64,000 bases of DNA from Lachnospiraceae bacterium (lineage in GTDB: Bacteria > Bacillota > Clostridia > Lachnospirales > Lachnospiraceae), in contig CAADYR010000031.1 in the NCBI GenBank assembly GCA_900753305.1, positions 38,902-102,901 of the forward strand. The letters run 5' to 3'. The notes under the pieces are model-generated. The model saw nothing but the letters and a program-made list of their open reading frames with translations, did no database searches and was not told the DNA's origin. The translations under genes were made by a program, and so were the position numbers. Shown one piece after another: positions 28,702 to 38,351 of this stretch (position 1 is the stretch's first letter; every line of letters begins with the position of its first letter).

Positions 28702-29574
28702 ATGATACAGGACATTCACGGAATTTATCATAATGAATATCAGGAGCTTATCCCGGAACAGGACGACTGCGTCATGTTTGTACAGGGGCGTAGTGTTCTG
28801 ATGAGCAGAGACAGTGAACAGACGATTCGATATATTACATATGGACAGCTAATGGAGGTATCAGGTGGAGATATTTCCGCTGATGCCTGTCGTTATTTAT
28901 TCAGCATAGAAAATCAGGGGATAACAGAAAAATATTTTCTGGGTAATTCCCATATGCTCACACCACAACTGATGGAAAAATACGAATATCGTCAGCAGAA
29001 TGTTTTCCGTACCATGAAACCGGAAGATAAGGCGTTTGCCGGGATCACGGCGTGCCAACTGGCTAACTGGTATGAAAACACACAGTTCTGCGGTAAGTGT
29101 GGAACCAGATTGGAACATGACAAGGTAGAACGCATGATGAAATGTCCCAAGTGTGGGGCGATGCATTACCCTAAGATATCTCCGGCGGTGATCGTAGCAG
29201 TTACAAACAGAGATAAGATACTGATGACGAAATATGCCGGTCGGGATTATAAGAAATATGCACTGATCGCCGGTTTTACGGAGATAGGTGAAACGATAGA
29301 AGATACTGTACGCAGAGAAGTCATGGAAGAAGTCGGGATTCATGTGAAGAATATCCGATATTATAAGAGTCAGCCATGGTCTTTTACAGATACGATTCTG
29401 ATGGGATTTTACTGTGAACTGGATGGTGAGGATACGATTACAATGGATGCACATGAGTTGTCTGTTGCAGAATGGATCCAACGTGAGAACATTCCGACAG
29501 AATATGATGGGATCAGCCTGACTAACGAAATGATCATGCGATTTAAGGAGGAAGCGGATTATGAACAGTTTTGA
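28702..29574 (+). CDS. nudC: NAD(H) pyrophosphatase / NAD-capped RNA hydrolase
   Basis: 290 residues. Splits NAD(H) into NMN(H) and AMP and can remove NAD caps from RNA. Variable N-terminal domain, zinc ribbon CGKCG-x17-CPKCG (about residues 131-154), then a complete Nudix box GFTEIGETIEDTVRRE followed by VMEEVGI. SQPW after the Nudix box is the NudC-specific SQPWPFPxS region. It overlaps the adenine deaminase gene by 14 bases, which fits a shared role in adenine nucleotide turnover (inference). Confidence 0.93.
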   Translation: MIQDIHGIYHNEYQELIPEQDDCVMFVQGRSVLMSRDSEQTIRYITYGQLMEVSGGDISADACRYLFSIENQGITEKYFLGNSHMLTPQLMEKYEYRQQNVFRTMKPEDKAFAGITACQLANWYENTQFCGKCGTRLEHDKVERMMKCPKCGAMHYPKISPAVIVAVTNRDKILMTKYAGRDYKKYALIAGFTEIGETIEDTVRREVMEEVGIHVKNIRYYKSQPWSFTDTILMGFYCELDGEDTITMDAHELSVAEWIQRENIPTEYDGISLTNEMIMRFKEEADYEQF

Positions 29575-31285
29575 CAGAAGAATTGCCAGGATCAAAGCAT
29601 CCATGGGTGAAGAAAAAGCCGAACTGGTTTTGAAAAATGCTACATACCTGAATGTTTTTACCAATGAATTCCTGCAGGGCGATATTGCAATTTCACAGGG
29701 CTTTTTCATAGGAATCGGCGACTATGAAGGCGATGAAGAAATAGACATGACAGGTAAGACGATTGTGCCGGGGTTCATTGATGGACATCTGCATCTGGAA
29801 AGTTCTATTGTATCGCCCGGACAGTATGCGGCAGCAGTATTACCGCATGGAACGACAGCAATCGTTGCTGATCCACATGAGATCGGCAATGTATTGGGAG
29901 AAACAGGGATTGACTATATACTGGATGCTACGAAGAAATTGCCTCTTGATGTGTATATCATGATGTCATCCTGTGTGCCCGCTACACCTTTTGATGAGTC
30001 AGGTACGACGATCAATCATAAAATGATCGCAAAATATCTGAAAAATGAAAGGGTACTTGGATTGGCAGAATTGATGAACTTTCCCGGGGTTATCCATACG
30101 GATCATGAGGTCATGAAGAAAATCCAGGTTACAATGAAAGAAGGCAAGATGATAGATGGACATGCACCTGGACTGACAGGTAAGGCACTGAATGCCTATG
30201 TTACAGCAGGTATTGGTTCAGATCATGAGTGTACCACAGCAGAAGAAGCTCTTGCCAAATTAAGACTTGGTCAGTGGATCATGATAAGGGAGGGGACAGC
30301 AGGCAAGAATCTTGAAAACCTGCTGCCACTTCTGGATGCACCTTATTATTCCAGATGCCTTCTGGTAACTGATGACAAACATCCAGGCGAACTGGCAAGA
30401 GACGGACATATTGATTATATTATCCGCAAGGCGATCAGACTGGGTGCCAATCCGGCATACGCTTATCGGGCGGCTTCCTACAATGCCGCTGTATATTTCA
30501 ATCTGGGCTCGAGAGGTGCTGTCTGCCCCGGATATCAGGCTGATTTTGTTGTACTGGATGATGTACAAGAGGTGTCTGTGCATTCCGTGTACAAGTGCGG
30601 TAAGTTGATCAGTAAAGAGGGTAAACTGGAAAAAGATGCAGCGAAACTGTTCAATAAGCAGGATCATGAGTTAATGGACAAATATGGTCGCAAACTTACC
30701 AATTCTATGAAAACCGGTAAAATCAGACTGGAAGATATTACATTGAAGAAAAAGACGGAAAAGATCATAGGCTTGGTAGATGGGGAACTATTGACTACGG
30801 ATGAAGGAGAAACAGCACAGATTGATGTGAGTAAGGATATCCTGAAACTGTGCGTAGTAGAGAGACATCATCATACCGGACATGTGGGCGTGGCTTTTGT
30901 AAAAGGTTATGGACTGAGGGAGGGAGCTGTGGCTACCTCTATTGCACATGATTCTCATAATATTATTGTAGCAGGTACGAATGATGATGACATTCTCTAT
31001 GCGATACACAGGTTACATAAGCTGCAGGGTGGTATGGTAGTTGTGAAAGATGGCAAGGTGGTAGAAGAAATGGCATTGCCGATCGCGGGTCTTATGTGCG
31101 ATATGCAGGTTGAAGAAGCACAACAGAGGATGGATGCTGTGAAGCAGGCTGCTTATGATCTGGGTGTAGGAAAAGGCATTGACCCTTTCATGACATTGTC
31201 TTTTGCAAGCCTGGCAGTAATCCCTAAACTGCGGCTGACTACTTTGGGAGTAGTAGATGTAGATAAATTTGAACTTTTATCATAA
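29561..31285 (+). CDS. ade: Adenine deaminase
   Basis: 574 residues. Converts adenine to hypoxanthine plus ammonia. Amidohydrolase fold: IDGHLHLESS with metal ligands, ADPHEIGNVLG, GHAPGL, GSDHECT, and a C-terminal domain with ERHHHTGHVGVAFVKG split at HHHTGHVG. AAGGAGG lies nine bases before the start inside nudC. The operon ends with a strong terminator. Confidence 0.94.
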   Translation: MNSFDRRIARIKASMGEEKAELVLKNATYLNVFTNEFLQGDIAISQGFFIGIGDYEGDEEIDMTGKTIVPGFIDGHLHLESSIVSPGQYAAAVLPHGTTAIVADPHEIGNVLGETGIDYILDATKKLPLDVYIMMSSCVPATPFDESGTTINHKMIAKYLKNERVLGLAELMNFPGVIHTDHEVMKKIQVTMKEGKMIDGHAPGLTGKALNAYVTAGIGSDHECTTAEEALAKLRLGQWIMIREGTAGKNLENLLPLLDAPYYSRCLLVTDDKHPGELARDGHIDYIIRKAIRLGANPAYAYRAASYNAAVYFNLGSRGAVCPGYQADFVVLDDVQEVSVHSVYKCGKLISKEGKLEKDAAKLFNKQDHELMDKYGRKLTNSMKTGKIRLEDITLKKKTEKIIGLVDGELLTTDEGETAQIDVSKDILKLCVVERHHHTGHVGVAFVKGYGLREGAVATSIAHDSHNIIVAGTNDDDILYAIHRLHKLQGGMVVVKDGKVVEEMALPIAGLMCDMQVEEAQQRMDAVKQAAYDLGVGKGIDPFMTLSFASLAVIPKLRLTTLGVVDVDKFELLS

Positions 31286-31289
31286 AATA

Positions 31290-31328
31290 AAAGAAATAGC
31301 GACTTGATAAAGTTGCTGTTTCTTTTTA
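31290..31328 (+). terminator. Terminator after ade
   Basis: 16-bp stem with two G-U pairs (31290-31305 with 31310-31325), loop GATA, T-rich end. Confidence 0.85.
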
Positions 31329-31334
31329 TATAGT

Positions 31335-31369
31335 AAAACAAAAAGAGCACTGAATAATTCAGTGCTCTT
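31335..31369 (-). terminator. Terminator of tRNA-Leu
   Basis: Perfect 12-bp stem AAGAGCACTGAA/TTCAGTGCTCTT (31343-31369), loop TAA; on the minus strand it is followed by a T-rich run. Confidence 0.85.
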
Positions 31370-31371
31370 AG

Positions 31372-31454
31372 TGCCGGTGGCCGGACTTGAACCGGCACGG
31401 AGTTGCCCCCGGCAGATTTTGAGTCTGCTGCGTCTGCCATTCCGCCACACCGGC
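31372..31454 (-). tRNA. tRNA-Leu (anticodon CAA)
   Basis: 83 nt on the minus strand. Acceptor stem GCCGGTG with CACCGGC; anticodon stem GCAGA/TCTGC around loop CTCAAAA, anticodon CAA reading UUG; long variable arm as expected for a class II tRNA; T arm with GTTCAAGTC. CCA is not encoded. The only RNA gene of this kind in the window. Confidence 0.95.
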
Positions 31455-31642
31455 ATCTCTTGACGACAAAAGTTATATTACCATAACTTTGTAATGAATG
31501 CAAGCTTTATTTTTAAAAATACTGTCAAAAAATAGTTTTAATTTAACTTTTAAAAAAGCTGAATATAGTGTATGATAGTATTAAATGGGCAGATAACATA
31601 ATCAGTTGCATATCTGACCCGGAAATGAGGATTATAATTTAC

Positions 31643-34375
31643 ATGAGTAAGATTGTTTTAATAGATGGACACAGTATGTTAAACAGAGCTTTTTATGGCG
31701 TACCGGATCTGACGGATGCCAAGGGACTTCATACCAATGCCATTTATGGCTTTTTGAATATATTATTTAAAATATTGGAAGAAGAGAAGCCCGAATATCT
31801 GACCGTGGCTTTTGACGTGCATGCACCGACATTCCGCCATGAAATATACAAGGAATACAAAGGTACCCGTAAGCCTATGCCGGAGGAACTTCGTCAGCAG
31901 GTTCCTGTCATGAAACAGGTATTGGAAGCTATGGGGGTTCAGATCGTAGAGAAGGCAGGACTGGAAGCAGATGATATACTGGGTACGATCGCAAAACGCT
32001 CTGAGTCAGAAGGAATGGAAGTTGCACTTGTATCCGGAGACAGGGATTTGCTGCAGATCGCATCTGATCATATCAAGATCCGCATTCCAAAGACTAAAGG
32101 TGGCAAGACAGAGATAGAGGATTATTATGCCAGTGATGTGGAGGCAGCTTACCATGTAAATCCTACACAGTTCATTGAATTAAAGGCTTTGATGGGAGAT
32201 ACTGCGGATAATATTCCTGGAGTTCCCAAGGTGGGAGAAAAAACCGCTACAGAACTGATGACCACATATGGTTCCCTTGATAATATTTATGCACATGTTG
32301 AAGAAATCAGCAAGAAAAGCATCCGTGAAAGTCTGATCGCCAACAGGAATCTGGCTGATCTGAGCAAAGTACTGGCTACGATTGAAACAAATGCTGATTT
32401 TGACTTTTCTTATGAAAAAGCACAACTTGGTAATCTCTATACACCGGAAGCATATCAGATGTTCAAACAGCTTTCTTTTAAGAATCTGTTAGGACGTTTT
32501 GAGTCAGCACCTGTGAAACAGGAATTATCATATGAGATGATCGAAGTGCAGACCAGAGAGAAAGCGCAGGAAATTTTTGCACAGTGCAAAGAGAATGGAT
32601 TGGCTGCATATCGCCTGATCCAGACCAGGGACAAGGAAGCAGGAAGCGTTGGTTCAGGCGCTTCAGGTCAGATGTTTCTGCAATTTGAGGAAGAGAAAGG
32701 TATTTTTGCCTGTGTTCTGACTTATGAAGATAACAAAGTATTCTGCCTTGAAGAAACAGATGCTCTTTCCAAAGAAGAGATTCTGAATGGATTGCGCAAT
32801 ATGATGCGTGATCAGCATGTCCTGATGGCATGTTTCGATGGCAAGCCTGATTACGCTGATCTGATCACAAAAGAGGATGATGCTGCATTATCGGCAGAAA
32901 AACTGACAGAGTATTTATATGACTGTAAGATTGCAGCGTATTTGTTAAATCCTTTAAAAAATGATTATGAGATCGTTGATGTGGCAAACGAATACCTGAA
33001 TATAACGTTGGCAGACTGGAATGAACTGTTTGGCAAGGCAGATCTGACTACAGTATACAGAGAACAGAGACAGGAGTGTCTGGATTATTTTGCCAGAGAG
33101 GCAGCAGTATTACGTCAGGCGCAGCCATTGCTGCAAAAGGCATTGGAAGAAAGTGGAATGTCCAGACTTTTCCGTGAACTGGAAATGCCTTTATCCTATG
33201 TCCTTTACTCCATGGAAAAGGAAGGAATTCTGGTTAAACCGGAAGAACTGCATCTGTATGGAGAAGCCCTGAATGGCAGGATCGCAGAACTGGAGACGTC
33301 CATTCATGAGCAGGCTGGCGGCGAGTTCAATATCAATTCACCCAAACAGCTCGGAGAAGTCCTTTTTGAAAAAATGCAGATACCTGGTGGCAAAAAGACC
33401 AAGACAGGATATTCCACAGCAGCAGATGTGCTGGATAAACTTGCACCGCAGTATCCGATCATCAAGGATATTCAGGAATATCGGGGACTGACCAAACTAA
33501 AATCTACTTATGCAGACGGACTGGCTGCTTATATTGGAGAGGACAGCCGTATCCATACGAATTTCAATCAGACGATCACTGCAACAGGCAGACTCAGTTC
33601 TACAGAACCGAATCTGCAGAATATCCCAATGAGAATGGAACTGGGAAGAAGGATCCGTAAAGTATTTGTACCGGATGAGAACTGTATCTTCATGGATGCA
33701 GATTATTCGCAGATCGAACTTAGAGTTCTGGCGCATATGTCCGGTGATGAACAGTTGATCGAAGCATATAAAATGGATGAAGATATCCATCGCATTACGG
33801 CATCCAAGGTATTCCATACACCTTTTGAAGAGGTAACAGACCTGCAAAGAAGGAATGCAAAGGCTGTAAATTTTGGTATCGTATATGGCATCAGTTCCTT
33901 TGGACTCAGTCAGGATCTCAGTATTTCTACGAAGGAAGCCAAGGGCTACATTGATGAATATTTTAAGACTTATCCGGGCATTAAGACTTTTTTGGATAAG
34001 CTGGTATCGGATGCAAAGGAAAAGGGTTATTGTGAGTCAATGTTTGGCAGACGCAGACCTGTACCGGAGTTGAAGTCTTCTAATTTCATGACACGTTCTT
34101 TTGGAGAAAGAGTTGCCATGAATTCACCGATTCAGGGTACAGCAGCAGATATCATCAAAATAGCCATGCTGCATGTATATGATGCGTTGAAAGCTGCCGG
34201 ATTACAGTCCAGACTGATCTTGCAGATCCATGATGAACTTTTGATAGAGACTAGAGAAAATGAAGTAGAAGAAGTTCGCCGTATTTTATCAGAAGAGATG
34301 AAAAATGCCTGTCACCTGGCTGTTGAATTGGAGATTGATCTTCATACTGGCAGTGACTGGTATGAAGCAAAGTAA
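31643..34375 (+). CDS. polA: DNA polymerase I
   Basis: 910 residues from ATG 31643 (MSKIVLIDGHSM); an in-frame ATG at 31568 adds 25 unconserved residues. 5'-3' exonuclease domain (about 1-300) with LVSGDRDLLQIA and GDTADNIPGVPKVG. The middle 3'-5' exonuclease domain is degenerate: no DxE metal motif, so probably no proofreading, as in many Gram-positive PolA. Polymerase motif A DADYSQIELR, O-helix RRNAKAVNFGIVYG, motif C QIHDELLIE. Roles: Okazaki fragment processing and repair. Followed by coaE. Confidence 0.95.
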   Translation: MSKIVLIDGHSMLNRAFYGVPDLTDAKGLHTNAIYGFLNILFKILEEEKPEYLTVAFDVHAPTFRHEIYKEYKGTRKPMPEELRQQVPVMKQVLEAMGVQIVEKAGLEADDILGTIAKRSESEGMEVALVSGDRDLLQIASDHIKIRIPKTKGGKTEIEDYYASDVEAAYHVNPTQFIELKALMGDTADNIPGVPKVGEKTATELMTTYGSLDNIYAHVEEISKKSIRESLIANRNLADLSKVLATIETNADFDFSYEKAQLGNLYTPEAYQMFKQLSFKNLLGRFESAPVKQELSYEMIEVQTREKAQEIFAQCKENGLAAYRLIQTRDKEAGSVGSGASGQMFLQFEEEKGIFACVLTYEDNKVFCLEETDALSKEEILNGLRNMMRDQHVLMACFDGKPDYADLITKEDDAALSAEKLTEYLYDCKIAAYLLNPLKNDYEIVDVANEYLNITLADWNELFGKADLTTVYREQRQECLDYFAREAAVLRQAQPLLQKALEESGMSRLFRELEMPLSYVLYSMEKEGILVKPEELHLYGEALNGRIAELETSIHEQAGGEFNINSPKQLGEVLFEKMQIPGGKKTKTGYSTAADVLDKLAPQYPIIKDIQEYRGLTKLKSTYADGLAAYIGEDSRIHTNFNQTITATGRLSSTEPNLQNIPMRMELGRRIRKVFVPDENCIFMDADYSQIELRVLAHMSGDEQLIEAYKMDEDIHRITASKVFHTPFEEVTDLQRRNAKAVNFGIVYGISSFGLSQDLSISTKEAKGYIDEYFKTYPGIKTFLDKLVSDAKEKGYCESMFGRRRPVPELKSSNFMTRSFGERVAMNSPIQGTAADIIKIAMLHVYDALKAAGLQSRLILQIHDELLIETRENEVEEVRRILSEEMKNACHLAVELEIDLHTGSDWYEAK

Positions 34376-34429
34376 ATCTGCTCCAATTTTGAAGGAAGCA
34401 TGAGCAGATACCGAGGAAAAAGAGCGAGT

Positions 34430-35026
34430 ATGAAAATTATAGGGATAACCGGTGGAGTTGGAGCCGGTAAGACACAGATATTAAAATATATAGAGGAACA
34501 TTATAACAGCAGGATCATCCGGGCAGATGAGGTGGCTCATCTGTTGGAGGAACCGGGGCATGAATGTTATCACAGGTTGATCGGACTTCTGGGGAAGGAT
34601 ATTCTGGATGCAGACGGCAATATTGTAAAAAGTGCAATGGCAGCTAAGATTTTTGCAGATGCGGGAACTCTGGAAAAAGTCAATGCTATCATACATCCGG
34701 AAGTAAAGAAGTATATTTTAGAGCAGATCACTTTAGAACAAAAGGCAGACCATGTTGCATTTTTCTTTATAGAAGCAGCATTGTTAATAGAGGAACATTA
34801 CGATGAAATCGTGGATGAGATGTGGTATATCCACACGGATGAAGCGGTGCGCAGACAAAGGCTTGCAGTAAACAGACAGTACAGTGAAGAAAAGACGGAA
34901 AGTATTATAAGGGGACAGCTAAGTGAGGCAGAATTTCGCAGGCATTGCAGTGTCGTAATCACCAATAATGGAGATTTGGAGGATACCTATCAGCAAATTA
35001 ATAATATAATGGGGGAATATGTATGA
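34430..35026 (+). CDS. coaE: Dephospho-CoA kinase
   Basis: 198 residues. Last step of coenzyme A synthesis. P-loop GGVGAGKT at residues 8-15, ADEVAHLL (substrate Asp), IEAALLIE and IHTDEAVRRQRL. I chose ATG 34430 because the conserved N-terminus (MKIIGITGG) starts there; ATG 34400 is in frame but has its RBS only one base away. ATGA overlap (35023-35026) with the FtsA-like gene. Confidence 0.93.
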   Translation: MKIIGITGGVGAGKTQILKYIEEHYNSRIIRADEVAHLLEEPGHECYHRLIGLLGKDILDADGNIVKSAMAAKIFADAGTLEKVNAIIHPEVKKYILEQITLEQKADHVAFFFIEAALLIEEHYDEIVDEMWYIHTDEAVRRQRLAVNRQYSEEKTESIIRGQLSEAEFRRHCSVVITNNGDLEDTYQQINNIMGEYV

Positions 35027-37110
35027 ATCAGGTAAAAATCTTTGGACAGGAAACAGTATTCGGACTGGATATTGGAACAAGAAGTATTGTAGGAACAATT
35101 GGCTACAGACAGGGGGAACGTTTCGTAGTTGTTGCACAGGAAATCCGTGAGCATCGGACCAGGGCTATGCTGGATGGACAGATTCATGATATTAACAGAG
35201 TCGCTGCAACGATCAGTGAGATCAAGGCAGCACTGGAAGAAAAGACAGGGCTGAATCTGACAGATGTCTGCATTGCTGCGGCAGGTCGTGTGTTAAAGAC
35301 CATGAATGTGCACGTAGATAAGGAATTCGATACGGAGACAAGCATATCAAAAGAAGATATGAGCACTTTGGTATCAATGGGTGTGGAGCAGGCATTTACA
35401 CAATTTCAGAAAGAAAATGACAGTGATGTACATTTCTATTGTGTAGGTTATTCTGTGGTAAAATACTATATCAATGGCATGTGGATGGGGCAGCCGGAAC
35501 ATCATAAGGCAAAGACTTTGGGCGTGGATATGATCGCTACTTTCCTACCGGATGATGTGGTAGATGGTCTGTATCGCGCTGTTGAACTGGCAGGACTCAA
35601 GGTTGCCAACATGACATTGGAGCCTATAGCAGCAATCCGGGTAGCAATTCCTGAACGTTTCAGACTTCTTAATATAGCTATGATCGATGTGGGAGCAGGT
35701 ACATCTGATATTTCTGTTACAAATGATGGAAGTGTTATCGCTTTTGGGATGATTCCCTGTGCGGGTGATTCTTTGACAGAAATCATTGCACGTAAGTGTC
35801 TGATCGACTTTGCTACTGCTGAGAGAATCAAGAAAGAGGCATCTGTTAAAGCTGAAATTGCATATGAAGATATTATGGGGCTGGAACAGACGATCACATC
35901 AGAGGAAGTATATGCTATCTGTAAACCACAGATTGAGAAAATGGCTAAACAGGCAGCAGATGAAATCAGACGTTTGAACGGTGACATGTCACCGAGTGCT
36001 GTTTTCGTTGTCGGCGGCGGCGGTAAGATCAAAGGATTTACAGAACAGATCGCAAAAGAATTGGAACTGGATCCGAAGAGAGTAGCACTTCGTGGGGAAG
36101 AAATCATGAATGATGTTGATTTCCCTTCGGATTGTCTGAAAGATTCAACGATCATTACTCCTGTTGGCATTTGCCTGTCATATTATGAACAGAATAATAA
36201 CTTTATATATGTTATTTTCAATGGTACACGTATCAAGCTATATGATAACAATAAACTTGCAGTGATAGATGCTGCTATTCAGGCTTCTTTTGACAGAGAG
36301 AGCCTTTTCCCGAGAAGAGGAAAGGAAGTACATTATACAGTAAATGGAAAGAACCGTGTAACCAGAGGAGAATATGGGGAAAGCGCAACCATTACGGTTA
36401 ATGGGGAAAATGTTGATATCAATCATGCAATCAAGGCAAATGATGAGATAATCATGCAGGAATCTACTCAGGGCAAACCTGCGCAGGTAAGAATCTCTGA
36501 TCTGTTAGATTATCATGGTAAGATATCTGTGACTGTAGATGGACAGGAACTTATGCTTGCAAAGCCGATTAAAGTAAATGGCAGTGAGGAAACTTCTGAT
36601 TATCTGATTCAGGAGGGTGATGAAGTATCTATATACAGCTATTATACATATGAGCAGATGTATGACTATCTGAAGCTTAATTCAAAACAGAAATTAGCCA
36701 TTAACGGACAGGAAGCAAATGGAGAATCGGCAATTTATGCTGGCGATAAGCTGGAAATTCAGGTAAAAGAAGAAAAACAGACACAAATGCATGATATGAA
36801 TGAACCTGAAAAAGAAGTTAAGCCAGAAACAGTTCAGGTATTTAAGGATATGGTGGAACAGGCAGCCAAAGAAGAGAAGCAGGAGGAAGAAACCATATCC
36901 GGTAATAAGAGTATTGTTGTGATCGCCAACCAGAGGCCTGTTACTCTGGCCGGCAAGGATTCCTACCAGTTTGTAGATATCTTTGATTATATTGATTTCG
37001 ATACGAGAACGGTTAAAGGCAAAGGAATTGTAACACGTGTCAACGGCGAAAATGCGCAGTATACGCAGCAACTTAAGGATGGAGATAAACTGGAAATTTT
37101 CTGGAAATAA
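35023..37110 (+). CDS. FtsA-like actin-fold ATPase with a long repeated C-terminal tail
   Basis: 695 residues. Residues 1 to about 400 are an FtsA/PilM-like ASKHA fold: phosphate-1 loop GLDIGTRSIVG (14-24), phosphate-2 IDVGAGTSDIS, adenosine motif VVGGGGKIKGF. The remaining 290 residues form four similar beta-rich units, each closing on a turn of the form (N/G)D(E/K)(I/V/L)xI: ANDEIIMQE, EGDEVSIYS, AGDKLEIQV and DGDKLEIFW. This recalls beta-grasp (ThiS/TGS-like) modules. An acidic linker (about 578-625) separates units 3 and 4. No amphipathic membrane helix typical of true FtsA ends the protein. Role in division or envelope assembly is possible; not established. Confidence 0.8.
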   Translation: MNQVKIFGQETVFGLDIGTRSIVGTIGYRQGERFVVVAQEIREHRTRAMLDGQIHDINRVAATISEIKAALEEKTGLNLTDVCIAAAGRVLKTMNVHVDKEFDTETSISKEDMSTLVSMGVEQAFTQFQKENDSDVHFYCVGYSVVKYYINGMWMGQPEHHKAKTLGVDMIATFLPDDVVDGLYRAVELAGLKVANMTLEPIAAIRVAIPERFRLLNIAMIDVGAGTSDISVTNDGSVIAFGMIPCAGDSLTEIIARKCLIDFATAERIKKEASVKAEIAYEDIMGLEQTITSEEVYAICKPQIEKMAKQAADEIRRLNGDMSPSAVFVVGGGGKIKGFTEQIAKELELDPKRVALRGEEIMNDVDFPSDCLKDSTIITPVGICLSYYEQNNNFIYVIFNGTRIKLYDNNKLAVIDAAIQASFDRESLFPRRGKEVHYTVNGKNRVTRGEYGESATITVNGENVDINHAIKANDEIIMQESTQGKPAQVRISDLLDYHGKISVTVDGQELMLAKPIKVNGSEETSDYLIQEGDEVSIYSYYTYEQMYDYLKLNSKQKLAINGQEANGESAIYAGDKLEIQVKEEKQTQMHDMNEPEKEVKPETVQVFKDMVEQAAKEEKQEEETISGNKSIVVIANQRPVTLAGKDSYQFVDIFDYIDFDTRTVKGKGIVTRVNGENAQYTQQLKDGDKLEIFWK

Positions 37111-37143
37111 AAGCAGTTAGAATGTGAGGATGGTCAGACACCA

Positions 37144-37941
37144 ATGAAAATGTGCAGTATAGCAAGCGGAAGCAGTGGAAATTGTATTTACATAGGAACA
37201 GAGGCAACGCATCTGCTTGTTGATGTAGGTATCAGTTGTAAGAGAATCGTAGAAGGGCTGAATCAGTTAGGGTTAAAAGGTCAGGATATCGATGGAATCC
37301 TGATCACGCATGAACATGCGGATCATATTAATGGACTGGGGGTAATAAGCCGTAAGTTTGGAATTCCTATTTATGCAACCCCGGGAACGATAAATGCGAT
37401 CAAGCAGACAGGAAGTCTTGGAACAATAGAGGATGAACTGTTTCATGAAGTACAGGCAGATGAGAAAATGATCGTTAAGGATATTACAGTAAATCCTATG
37501 AAAATTTCTCATGATGCAGCTCAACCGGTAGCTTACCGGTTCCAGTACGGAAGCAGAAGAATGGCGGTCGTAACGGATCTGGGTACGTATGATGACTATA
37601 CGGTTGAAAGTTTAAAAGGTATGGATGCGTTAATGCTGGAAGCAAATCACGATATCAATATGCTACAGGTAGGACCTTATCCGTATTATCTGAAACAGCG
37701 TATTCTGGGTAAGAGAGGACATTTATCCAATGAACTTTCGGGTAAATTGCTCAGCCAGTTAATGCATGATAATCTGAAAGCAGTATGCCTTGGCCATCTG
37801 AGCAAGGAGAATAATCTGGTGGAACTTGCTTATGAAACAGTCAGATTGGAGATTTCCATGAGTGATAATCCGTATAAGCCGGATGATTTTCCGATTTTTG
37901 TAGCAAATCGAAGTGAATTATCACAAATGGTTGAAATTTAG
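37144..37941 (+). CDS. walJ: MBL-fold exonuclease-like protein WalJ/YycJ
   Basis: 265 residues. N-terminus SIASGSSGNCIYIG and metal motif THEHADHINGLG are characteristic of the YycJ/WalJ/VicX group, which in other Firmicutes sits with the WalRK system and has been linked to DNA-end processing and cell-wall control. Here no WalRK genes are nearby. GHLSNE and LGHLSKENN provide further ligands. Confidence 0.88.
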   Translation: MKMCSIASGSSGNCIYIGTEATHLLVDVGISCKRIVEGLNQLGLKGQDIDGILITHEHADHINGLGVISRKFGIPIYATPGTINAIKQTGSLGTIEDELFHEVQADEKMIVKDITVNPMKISHDAAQPVAYRFQYGSRRMAVVTDLGTYDDYTVESLKGMDALMLEANHDINMLQVGPYPYYLKQRILGKRGHLSNELSGKLLSQLMHDNLKAVCLGHLSKENNLVELAYETVRLEISMSDNPYKPDDFPIFVANRSELSQMVEI

Positions 37942-38047
37942 CACATTATTATGTATGATGAAATAAGCACGTGCTTACATGTGCATATTTATACATGATA
38001 TAACTGCGTTATGCAGTTAGGATCGTTCAAAGAAGGAGTCGCGAATT

Positions 38048-38320
38048 ATGAAGAAAACAATTATTACTGTCGTAGGAAAAGATACAGTAGGTATCATTGC
38101 AAAGGTTTGTACCTATTTAGCAGAAAATCAGATTAATATTCTGGATATTTCTCAGACAATCGTTAACGATTACTTCAATATGATGATGATCGCTGATATG
38201 AATAAAGCACAGAAATCTGTCAGCGAAGTTTCTGATGATCTGGATAAGCTCGGAGAAGAAATCGGTGTTATCATCAAATGTCAGAGAGAAGAGATCTTTG
38301 ACTCAATGCACAGAATCTAA
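38048..38320 (+). CDS. ACT-domain protein (UPF0237 family)
   Basis: 90 residues, a single ACT domain ([29 protein letters not shown]), a fold that binds small metabolites, usually amino acids. It is placed 31 bp before a UPF0210 protein; this pair is conserved in many Firmicutes. Upstream (37942-38047) are a 14-bp palindrome TAAGCACGTGCTTA and a 6-bp hairpin AACTGC/GCAGTT. Confidence 0.88.
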   Translation: MKKTIITVVGKDTVGIIAKVCTYLAENQINILDISQTIVNDYFNMMMIADMNKAQKSVSEVSDDLDKLGEEIGVIIKCQREEIFDSMHRI

Positions 38321-38351
38321 TCACAAGATATTCAGAAGAATGGAGACTGTT

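Noticed and set aside
31600..31642. Clear promoter for polA
   Set aside because: Two -10-like boxes (TATAGT 31564, TATGAT 31571) exist, but neither has a convincing -35 at the right distance.
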